Source: Heterobilharzia americana (Eukaryota; Platyhelminthes; Trematoda; Strigeidida; Schistosomatidae). From it: a stretch of DNA of 64,000 nt. Made by a program: the position numbers and the translations under genes. Within the stretch, counting starts at the first letter, position 1; the number at the start of each line of letters is the position of its first letter. The notes beneath the pieces were generated by a model. The model was given only the letters and a program-made list of their open reading frames with translations. It was not told where the DNA came from and ran no database searches. The DNA lies in the NCBI GenBank assembly GCA_944470555.2, contig OX104127.1, forward strand, positions 136,790,786 through 136,854,785. Direction: 5' to 3'. Positions 1 to 11,500 of the stretch are shown piece after piece.

Positions 1-958
1 GTTCCTATCCACAGCCTACATTTATGCGAGATAATCAAAGTCGTTTACTCTGTAATTGGCCGGAATTACTTCGCTTACATAAAAAGTAAGTTTTTTCTGT
101 ATTGTTTGTAAAAAAAAAGTATCAGGTTCGACTTCATTTTTATCATTCACAGTTTTGACTTTCATTGCTTCTCTTTTAAAGTATGTTACTGTACCGATAA
201 ATGAATATCTATTAGTTGCTACTGAAACAATTATGTCATGATTATAGCATACCTTTGTTATATAAGAGCTTTTTTTTGGCATAAAACTTTATTTACAAAG
301 ATATCAGCTTATCCACAGAGAGGAAACCTAATCATAGGCCTGTGAGAATTACTTTTATTTCTCACTCGCATCAAGTTATAATCAGGTTATTTGGTTTGTG
401 TTTTTCTACAGGTTTGTTTTGTAACTTTTTTATATGTACCTAATATTAGCAAACCAGTATTAGACTTATGAACATTTACCTATTTTGAAGATTACAATTT
501 TCTGTTTGATGTACACCATTACTTGAATATCCTCTGTGAGTAGTATAAAGTGTCGTACTAAGGAAGAAAGGAAGAGAGTATTATAAATCTTAACGTAATT
601 TCATATGGAAAATCAAGTGAATTCATCCTGGTATCAGAGTGCTAGGCAATAAATGATGAGTACGAACCCTGCTCCTTCGACGTTGTCATGGGCACCGGGG
701 TAGCTTTATAAGATCTCGGATAAAATCATAGTCTTAGGACACTACATATTACTACGTAATGGTCCAAGTTGCCATACCTCATATCAGCACATCTAGTAAC
801 AAAGTAATAAGATGAAGAATGAATGAAAAATCGACGAAAAGCAGTTTAAGGTAGTAAAAGAAGATGAAGGGATGAGAAAATGCTGAATTCAGTATAGCGG
901 TTCGTATGAAGATGAAGTGTGCATACATCTGCGCCACTGGCTTATTCTGTACCATATC
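1..958. other. AT-rich stretch, no feature recognised
   Basis: Presumably an intron of the RhoGEF gene. One open stretch on the - strand (22-282) has no recognisable domain or splice context. No repeat family could be assigned by eye. Confidence 0.4.
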
Positions 959-959
959 A

Positions 960-1330
960 CCTAGTATCTCCAACCATTGGTTTCTGTTGTCACGTGGTCA
1001 CCAACCAGCTAGTCTGCATCGCTCTACATGCCTCCCTACGTGTGTCAGGCCAACAGTCAACGACTTCATGGGATGATACCATGTCTTAGTCTCGCCTTTT
1101 CAAAACCTGAACCTACTTCAGCTAATATTCCTAGATGAGGCAGATGGTGTTTAGGGATACGTAACACATATCCTAGCTATCTCAATTGACTAAGGTTCAC
1201 GACCTGATCATCTGACTTTCCTCCCCAACTACTGTATTACTGACATACGACCTATGCTTTAAAGGCATTGGTGGTCGAATACCTGAAGCCTTGTAATATC
1301 TTCTACCTTTATAATGATCATATTTCACAA
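960..1330 (-). mobile_element. Non-LTR retrotransposon 3'-end fragment (family 2)
   Basis: Read on the - strand it gives VVNLSQLR, a stop in place of Trp, then LGYVLRIPKHHLPH and ILAEVGSGFEKARL. This is the R..WLGHVLRMP..RLP pattern found near the C-terminus of RTE-like reverse transcriptases. Degenerate; compare 40340-41040. Confidence 0.6.
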
Positions 1331-1671
1331 CCATACGGTAGAAGAGAACGTACTGCAACACAATAGACTTTACGTATAGCTGATAACATACCTTGTTTTA
1401 ATTGTAATCCAGCTCAACTAAGTGAATATTTATTTACTAGACTGTGAGCCACGGTTGTTTTGTTATGGCTTAGGTGGAGTAGAGTTTAAATCCTTGGGAT
1501 CAGCTGCTATGTTTATTGCATAGAATTAACATATACATACTGTTGATAAATAAACCTTTTTTGAATTGCATCAGCATGAAAATTCGCGCCATATTAACAA
1601 TTTTAGTCAATTACTTGTTGCTTGTATTTGATGAGTATTAGTAGACATGGTTAATATTTTCTTTTGTTTAG

Positions 1672-1741
1672 TGCATTGCTGCCACATTTAGAGGCGTGCG
1701 ATGGGAATGCAAGAAAAATCAAAGCTTGGGTGTTTCTTATG
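1672..1741 (+). CDS. RhoGEF exon a: DH domain, N-terminal half
   Basis: The acceptor TTTAG and donor G|GTATGT flank 70 bases. One base completes a codon begun upstream, then 23 codons read ALLPHLEACDGNARKIKAWV and FLM, joining in phase 0 to the next exon. Too short to be found as an ORF; it was recognised by the continuity of the DH helix across the junction. Confidence 0.75.
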
Positions 1742-4700
1742 GTATGTTTGTATTGTTTTCTTCTTGCATTTATATCATTCACCTATGTTTTGTAGAAATC
1801 TATGCATTTGTTCTTTTCAATGTGAGTAGTATATGCATGTTTTTATAGTTTTTTTTGTAATTTTCATTTTTTTAACCTACATCAATGCCAGTTTTTGAAT
1901 GTATAGGAGTTTAGGGTGGTTTAAATTGTCATAGACCTCCTCGATATAGGGATTTTATTGGGTTGGTTTACATTCGGTATATTCAGTTATTATTTATTGT
2001 CAACGTGTTGAATGAGAGTTTATAAGGTTGACTTCATGAGATAAACGTATCACGGTAATTTTCATCATTACTAGCTGTCGTTTGATAAGGTGTATCATTG
2101 AGTTTACACAAATAGTCGTCTATTGACTTAGGGTTTTGTCTTTCGATACTCACCCGATCGGTTTTAGAAGGTGGTCACTGTTTAATGTTAAGGAGTCATT
2201 AGTATCAAAGTCATGAGCTCAGTAACAAGTTCGACCACCTAGTTTAGTCTTGACACTATCGTATCAGTTTTTACCACTTCGGCCTGTAAGTAGGACAAGA
2301 AACTTATCGAAATACACTCAATAACCTTGTGCACATTCGTGCAGGGTTAATGATACTATCTCACTATCTGTTCAAACCTCATTATGTTGAGCGATGTTCG
2401 GACTCGTGACCCACTGGTTGAAAGTCAACTTACTAATTCAATCAACCACAACTCCACCACAAAACGCATAGCTAGATTTGTCTTTCTTGCTTTCTGAGTA
2501 AAGTTTCATCTTCGTGACAAATGCAAAATGTTTTTTGTATTATGACTTGTAGGTGTCACGTCTTGTTGACCTGTACACAATCTATTGTTCTCTTCATGAA
2601 TGTGCAGTTCACCTTAGTGTTGCGCTTGAAAAAGATCGTGTCTATTCCTCTTGGATAACTGCATGCAATGAAGAGATACATCGTCGAGAAATGCTAACAG
2701 CAAGAATGAATAGTCAAGATATGACACAGTCCTCGAATGAATTAAATCGTCCAATGTTGCTATTCAGTTCTCGTCTGGTTACACCTGTACAACGTTTTCA
2801 GCGTTATCATCTTCTGTTGGATAGGCTTGTTAAACATGAAGTAAATGAATGTAATCGGTAGGTTTTTTCGTGCCATTTCTGTATGTAAGATGATTCATTC
2901 CATATCTACTAAATACTGGTCACTATTTTTTCCTTTTGGAGGTTTGTGGGGATTTATTCATTGATTTCAGGTTAGTATTCGTCGTGGACTGACATCAGTT
3001 GGAGAAACACTAGAAATCTGGAGGCACTGGACAACTGTTTCGCACTAGTATGGGGTTCTTCAGTAGTACCCACTCGCGACCCCACCCCACTGGGGATCGA
3101 ACCTAGGAACTCCAGGTCCCGTGGCCAGCATGTTACCATTGAGCCACTGGGTCGAGATCTGATGGTCCATATTTCCTAATTCTGTCATTTCACCATATAG
3201 CGCGACCTCCGTCTATGCTCGACTTGGTTACCCCCACCGGTCACGACTTTCATTTGAACTTCGGGAATCACCATTCGTTTTTTGATTTTCATTATTATTT
3301 CTTATTGAAACTGTTCGTTGCTGTACCATGTTTTTTTGTGTTGGTAGAGTTTACGAATAATATAAGCACTTGGTTATTAGCGAACATTTATTGTACTTTT
3401 CTCTTTCAGTCCGTTAGTGTGAATAAATATGTCAATGTGACAAGGTCATCGTTTCTTATGTGTTCTCAGCGATGCATTAAAGAATATAAACCTGATTTCC
3501 AGTAGTTGGTAGTACTTGGAGAGCATTACGCACACTCATTTTTCTCACCAAGTAAGGTAGAAACGAAGGCTAAGCACTTGAATGCCTGATAACCTTATAT
3601 GTCAGTCATTACTTACCGAGGGGTCTCCAAAAATAACAAGGAACTATCGCTACTTGTAGTAGCAGTAGTAGTGAGTAAAGGAATCACAGACGTGACAAGC
3701 TGCAGTTACAAGGGGAATAATCAATGGCTACAGTGTTCCGAGTTTTTCTGGTAGTCTATTTGTTCCGAACCGTTCAGGCAGGGTTTACGTTTTTGGGCTG
3801 AGATTCTCAAAATATTCAGAATGAATGGTTGATAATTGTTGTTACGTGGACCGAAATTGGTCACAATCGTGAAGGTGTATTCCCTCTAAATCATCTTCAA
3901 AATCCTCCATATTTTATTGACGTGTACTAATTTATTTTCTGCCATCATACATTTTCTGTTCACTGCTGTTTTGGTGTTGTAAATTGTAGAAACTTGAAAT
4001 GATTCGCCTGCGTGAAAATTTCTGCCTTGATTATCCTTTTGTTTGAGTGTAGAGTCTGATGGACAGTAACCATCAGTTGTTTTATTGTGAAGGCTTATAA
4101 TTAACGATTCAATCTACCCTATACTCATATTTAGGAATGTCTTATTATTGAGTCAACCCAGTCGCCAATTTGCTATCGCTGGTTATTATTGGCTTAATCA
4201 CGTGGTTCGTCTTATTCAATATCAACACTGACCTTAAACGTGATTGATCTCGATTATTACTCAGTCTCGCACGCTCAAACTATCCTCACGATGAGTTATA
4301 AAACTCTGCCCTCCTAACCTTTTAACAACAGAATACAGTCTGATGCTTATTGTCTGTATATTTTAGGCGATTTCATTCATATGGATATATAACTGAATTA
4401 CTTTATCACAATGCACCATGGTTTATAAAAATTATAAAAACAATTGATTTCAAGCACAAAATATGGGAGTTGTGCATGACAATGGGTTTCATTCAGCATT
4501 CGGTTATTTCTGAGATATAGGTCACACAGAAACGAGTGAGGTATCACTCAAAAGCTCTTGGTTCGAGTTATGTAATAATATTGCCGCTTAGGTCATAAGT
4601 AAAACGACCTTTAAGATAAATAAAGTAATATGACCGGTGACGTGAATCTGAGATTCACATTTTCCAGTTACTTTTAATGGTAATTCAAACTGTTTATTAA

Positions 4701-5427
4701 GGTTGGAGATAGTGACTCGTAAATGAATTTGCTTGTAACTAGAATATTCGGCTGAGGGTGTGGATTCATTCTTGAAATGGTTGATTTTGTCTGTATTCAC
4801 AAAGGTAGAGTGACACAAGACGAAGATCGACCTAACACTCTTCAATAGCTTTCTGTGCGAGTAATTAGTTACAGGTCAGCATTCATCATGGACTGACGTT
4901 AGTTAGGTAAACCTTGAAAATCTTGAAGCACTGGACAACTGTTTCGTCCTAGTGTGGGACTCCTTATCATTGTGCACTCATGACTTCGTGCCACCAGGTG
5001 TCGAACCCAGGACTTTCAGGTCCCATGGCCAGCATGTTGCTGTTGAGCCACTGGGCCGGGATCCAGTATCACAATATAGCACGACCTTCGTCCAATGCCA
5101 TCGCTGAGTAACTGTCCTCATATTCGACGGTAAAAGTCGCGCTATATCGTGAACTGACAGAGGTGGGAAGTGTAGACCATTGGATTCTGACCCGATAGCT
5201 CAATGGTAACGTGCTGGCTGTGGAACCTGAAGGTCCTGGGTTCGCTACCTAAAAACATGAGGTCATAAGTGGACACTGCCGAGTCCCATGTGAGGACGAA
5301 ACAACTGTCTAGTGCTCTCAGGTTTCCAACGTTTCTTCAGCTGATGTCAGTCCATGACGTATACCAATCTGAAATCAATAAATAAGTCAAAACTCCAAAC
5401 TGAAGTAACTAGTTAAGTTTTCATGAT

Positions 5428-5501
<74 letters not shown>

Positions 5502-8500
5502 GTAACACATCATCCAATTTCCTTTTCGTATTTTATTCCATTTATTTCTTCACTTGAAAACTTTTCCTAGTGCTGATCTACAAACAGCTCATAAAACAAT
5601 GTCAGAACTATGTGAAACAGTAAATATTGGCATGCAACTTCGGGGATTATCGGTAACTTTTAATTCTTTAAAGATTTCCTCTTGTGATATTCGTTTTGCA
5701 GTATATTATATGCTGACTTTTTATTTTCTTTACAACTGGTGTCATGAGCGTTTGTATTCTTGTAGTAGTTAATTGTGGTCAAATAAAGGTACTCAAGCTA
5801 CAAGGATGATCGAAATAGGCTGGTAGTCAAAGAAAATAGTCCATCTTGCGACTAATACTCAAAGCGAGAGTCGTACCGAATTTAAATGTGCTCAGGCACT
5901 TTGTATACGTTTGGACAGTAGACAATGGGCCCCACCTATTATGTGAGGTTTAATTATGCTACCTGGCTACCCAATTTTCATTTGATGAAGTAGGGTTCTA
6001 ACCCGTGATACAGTGGTTGAAAGTCATCTCTCTAAACCGATAAGCCGCAGTTCCACCAAAGATGGAGTGAACAAATTGAAACTAGTAGGCGAACATAAAA
6101 CAAAAAAATAATCAATCTAAGTAGAGTCATTAATCACTGAATGCCTAAAATGAAACGTGGAGAAACGAAATCAGATATGTACATATCCAAATGTTATTTC
6201 AGATTTCATTTTCAGTGATGAAAACACGTTAGAAGTAATGTTTCCTGATATTATTCGTATGATGGATCTCATGAATTTTTCCAGTAGAAATTGTATTCTA
6301 CATATGGGTCTATTCTATATTTATGGACAATTTACATCTGGTTAGATTAAAATTCTCTCAACAACCTTGTGCGGATTTTTATAGTATGCAATGAGCCACA
6401 TCTAATGTATAAGGGATAATGATACTACCTGATCGCCTAAACTTCATTAAGAGGAGCAGGCCTGAAACTTGTGATTCAACATTTGAAAGTCTACTACCTA
6501 GACTCTACTCATGTTTAGTTGCTCTACTCTTTACTGTTATCATTGTCTAGATCATAAGCTATTGTAGTGTCTACCTTTAGGAAGACTTTGGCAAGGTACG
6601 TATATTTAAAACCTTGAGAAAATTCACCTTTATATTGGGTATCACCATATTAAGTGCAAACCAAAATATATCTTAATGGTATTTAATTCCTAATCCATTT
6701 CACCAAATTGTTATTTTCATGCCTATCAATGGGCATTGGTTGATTCCTTTCCTTAATGCATGTACACCTATTGAAGTATACTAATCCCAGTTATTTATTA
6801 GAATGACTTTAAAGTCCACCCTAGCAACTGATAGAATAACCAATCACATTCATCTATTCTATGAAGAATTGTCTCCCCAGACAAAATACCGCAACCTGAT
6901 TGGTTATTTTTAGCAGTTGTTAGAGTGGCCTTTAAAGTCATCCATTCATTATGTTCTTTATTCTTGAAAAACTTACCCTGTGCAATTTTATCTACATTAA
7001 GGTTCGTCCATCGGAATTAGGACAATTTCTACTACAAGGTGATTTCACTGTATCACGTGATGATGTACGATTCATGTCCAGTAAGCAACGTCATGTCTTT
7101 CTATTCACTAATGCTATCCTCCTTACAAAGTATCGTACTTCATCCAACTCTTTTCTACCTGTATTAACCTATCCAAGTACGATAGTAAATTCAACAATAT
7201 CAAACTTATCAAGAGATTATTCTCTTGATTCTTATGATAAGTCAACAGGTAATAATAATTATACTGTACAAAATCAATCTAACAATCCGATGGGTACAAC
7301 ATCGAATCTATTGGCGTTTACTAAATCACTTACATCTAACAGTGGAAGTAGTAATATTAATAATATGGTTTTGAATTCTGCTTCCACATACTCTTCTGGT
7401 CCTTATTATGAAATTAAGCAAGAACTGGAAGTGAGTTGCTCTGTGTTTAATGTGTTTTTCACCACTTTTTTTCTCCTAGTTAGTGTTTGAAAATTTGTCT
7501 ACTATGCGGCGTTGACATTCTTTTATAACGTGAAAGTTCTCTTTACGAGCTGTCATGCCATACAACTTGTCAACTTATCGCACCATATGATTTTGGTATA
7601 CAGAGTAACTTGCAAATGTAAAACGTACGAGGAATTACAACTATATATGAAACTTACCAATTGATATGGATATGAAATAAGACCAGGGATATTTCAAAGA
7701 AGAGTCTCTTTCTAGCGATTTCATTTTCAAAGCTGTACAATCACAAATTTATAAATTTTTCTAGTTTAAACATTTGATAGTTAAAAATGGTTTGTTAAGT
7801 ATGTCAAGCAACTCAAATAGTGTCAATAAATGAGCTATCATTAGAATAAAAAAGAAGAGGAAGTTTTTTATCCAAAGAACATACAGGATGCGCTTCCTAG
7901 ATTCCACTGCTAGCCACAATCCAACCTTAACATAATCATATTGCTGGCAATATCGAGGCATCCGCACAGGAGCCCATATACTAATAGAGACCGATCAATT
8001 CGGTCCAATCTACGACGATATCATATAAAACCCTTATGCTAAAGAACATCCTGATTGAAAACGCATCATCACCACGTTTCATAGACAAAAACATCAATCC
8101 TAAACCTCTCAAAGACAACCTTATCACTGTACCAAAAAAGACACTCTATATGAATCTAAACCTCAAATGTTATTCTGCCGCCAACACTCATAAAAGGAGG
8201 ATATCAAACTTTGTAAGGAGAACATTCTTTGCATCAACGCTGAAACTAGTATTCTCTTGTCACCCAACGATTCCTAACAACTCAAAAGAGACAATTTCAC
8301 ATCTGACCACTTCTATGTACAAGTATCAATTCACTTGCTCTTATGGAGCCAGGTATATAGGTCGTTTGACATGACTGTTATCCCAAATGGTTGAAGAACA
8401 CAAGTGCGCGTGGTTACGAAGAGGTAACAATGGAGCGATAAGGAGCTCTATGATTGAACACATCGTGAACACGAATTACTGCATCTCAAGAACTTCGCCA

Positions 8501-11500
8501 TTCAGAGTCGTCTATGAAGTGAAAAGAAACCTTCCAAATACTGTATGTCTTCATATTCTCTTCATCGCCGAAGCTCTTGTCATGCAAAATGGAGAAGCCT
8601 GAACTGTGTGCACAAAGGAAGATTGTTCAACCTCTTCTTGTTTCATGGTCTTAGTTTTCAGTCTCCCCTACTTCCCCCTTTTTTCTTTTCATGTTTCTGT
8701 TTTGACACTATTCACTTCTTAAGTAATTTTCTGCTCATTCGTATTGCTTTGCTTTATCTGATCACAATTCAGCTTCCAATTCTGTCGTCATGTAATGAGA
8801 CTTCTGGTCGAAATTTATTATGATTAATATTCCCTACTCATCAGTTTTTGGCTTTTTGATTTTAACAACAGCTCATATATTGACACTATTTGTGTTGCTT
8901 GACAAGCTTTACAAACCGTTTTCAACTATCAAATGGTTATACTAGAAAAATGTATAAATTTGTTATTGTGCAGCTTAGAATTATAACTAGTTAAGAAAGG
9001 CAGATAGATGGCGAAAATCAACATAGGATATGGCATTACTGCATAATTGTCCGAATTTCCACACCTTATGTTGGCATATCAAACGAGATGACAAATCAAG
9101 AAATAAATAAGAAAACAACCAAAAGTGATAGAAAGTCATTAAAGGAGAGTATCACAATACTCTGCCTATGCTACGAAAGCGGTATTTGTCAAATACCTTA
9201 AACCTTCTCATCACGTCTACCTTTAATTTCCATGTTTCTTAGAGTGAAATGCAGCTCAATACATTTGGCTTTTCGTCGACACTGCATCGATGGTATTTCT
9301 GCAGAAAGTAGATCGAATGTGAACTATCTTCGGTTAGGTTTTACTTCTGACCTTTGTTGGTCGTTTCATATTTTGTTGACTTGTAAAAAAATCTTTCGTT
9401 TAACTTAATACATAAAGAAACTGATGCTTTCTGGCATAACTCAACTGCTTCTTTTACAATTTAATAATTCCTGCATTTTACCTATTCTTCTATATTGTTC
9501 CCATTAATGTTTCCTGGTCTTCTAAAAAAGGACTATGTTATGTTGCATAGGGCTTTGAAGGCCGTCAGCAGGGTGAGTGGTGTGCCTCTGGCTCAACTGA
9601 TTAACACTGTAGTTGATAGATATATAAATTCCTGCAAGCTATTAGCTGCAGAAATTTTAACTGACACTGAGCATCCACTTGACTTTTGATCTCCCCATGT
9701 ATCTCCTCATGGAGGACAAGGAGAAACTACATAAGACTATATGCTCGTACAGCTAAGTATAAGAATTCGACTGTACCTTACCTGGCACGCATATTTTGTG
9801 AGGAAAAAAGTGTTAGAACAGAAGTCACACATCAACTTTGTGACAGTTAAAAATCCCATTTCAATAATTCAACTAACAATGTAAAATTTTCTCGTTTTTA
9901 GTATTCCTTACATAACTTAAATTTTTATAATAAAAAAATTTGAAATGTTGTAAAAGAGTATGTGTATACATATACTTTGTTGTTGTTGAGAATTGTACCA
10001 TAAATTGTTTGGGATAAAGTGAATTATTATTATTATTATATCACAACCAGGTGACAGACATTGTAGGTTGGCAAAAGCTAATTGGGCTTTTTGTATTGTT
10101 GCAGAGATTTCTGTGTTCCAATAAGCCACCAGAGCTGAGTGTTCAACAAGGCTATTTAATCGTGAAAACTGGTAGTATGTTTAACATTCGACTAAATGTT
10201 CTTTATAATTGCTAAAGTGAAACACTTAATTAGTGAGTAACTGGAAATATAGCTTACGCAGAATGGTTGTAAAGCAATGCTTCAGGAGAACTGTTTTTCT
10301 GTGATATGCTTTGTTCGGAGGGAAAGTGACACATTCAGATATCATGCTTTAAATTTCATATTGTCTTTTCGGATCTTAACCCAATCAACTCAGAAGAATT
10401 GTATTGAGGATTCGATAAAACTGCTGAACTGTTTAATTTGCTAATGACTCTTTGCAAAAACATGAATCTATGCTCTGTGTGTGTGTGTAAAAGTTAGATT
10501 CACAATTTCTTAAAAACTGATTATGATATCCCCTATATAATGATGGGTAATATTGTTACTTTTTCAGTTGTCTAAAATTGGATTAACCCCACATTTTCAT
10601 GGAGATCGTCGACGTTTCGCTGTATGGACGGCTAAACGTGCAGTCACCTTTATATTTCAGTCATCTGATCCAGCCACACGTGATACATGGGTGAAAGCTA
10701 TCAATGAATTATTAATGAAGCAATTACTTCGAGATCGTTATGAAGTTCTTAATAATCAAGATACACAAAATGGAAACTTATCTTCAGCTAAACAAACGCA
10801 TTTCAAATCAGATATATCAGATCGTAGTAAAAGTTTACCAGTTGGAGAGAAATCTTCATCTCAAGAGTGAGTTACTTTTCCTTACTTTTATGAAGTCTAC
10901 ATTTCACAAATTTGTCAAAGTAAAAAGTCGATTTGTCGATTTTTCAACATGATAATGTCATCCTCCATTATTATCATACTTGAAATCTTCTCCAGTTCTA
11001 TTTACCTGTGATTAGCCATCGAACTTTGTCTACTCGGGTTTTCCATACTAACCGTTAGACAAGCCTTTATAACTGTTGATAGGATTTAGATGTTTATTAA
11101 AATTAGTATAAATCAGTCTTATAGTTTATTAACACAGAGCGTTATATACTAACTGGAGAGGTTATCAACGTAGATGGAAGGAATCAGTGTTTGAGGACTG
11201 ATTCTTGGTGACATGGCTGAAAATCGGTCACAATAGTGCAGATGTATTCACTCCTTGATATCTTCAAATATCGTATTAGATGGAAATACACAAAAAGTGG
11301 ATCATATTTACATCCCTTGAATATCGATCTTGGATGGCATATTTTTCTACTAACTGAATTAACCATCACCACCTTCACTGAACGCAAGATACACAAACTA
11401 GCCACTTCACATTATTGCCGTTATTATAGACACCATTTCGATGTTGAGAATTCCATACTGTATCGAATATATATTGTTAGGAATAAAGCTACCATTATTA

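Noticed and set aside
22..282. 86-codon open stretch on the - strand
   Set aside because: No recognised domain, no splice context and no homologous motif; AT-rich chance frame is as likely.
9495..9689. Small protein gene starting MFPGLLKKDYVML
   Set aside because: Duplicated in decayed form at 21590 and continues in another frame into a CR1-like C-terminus.
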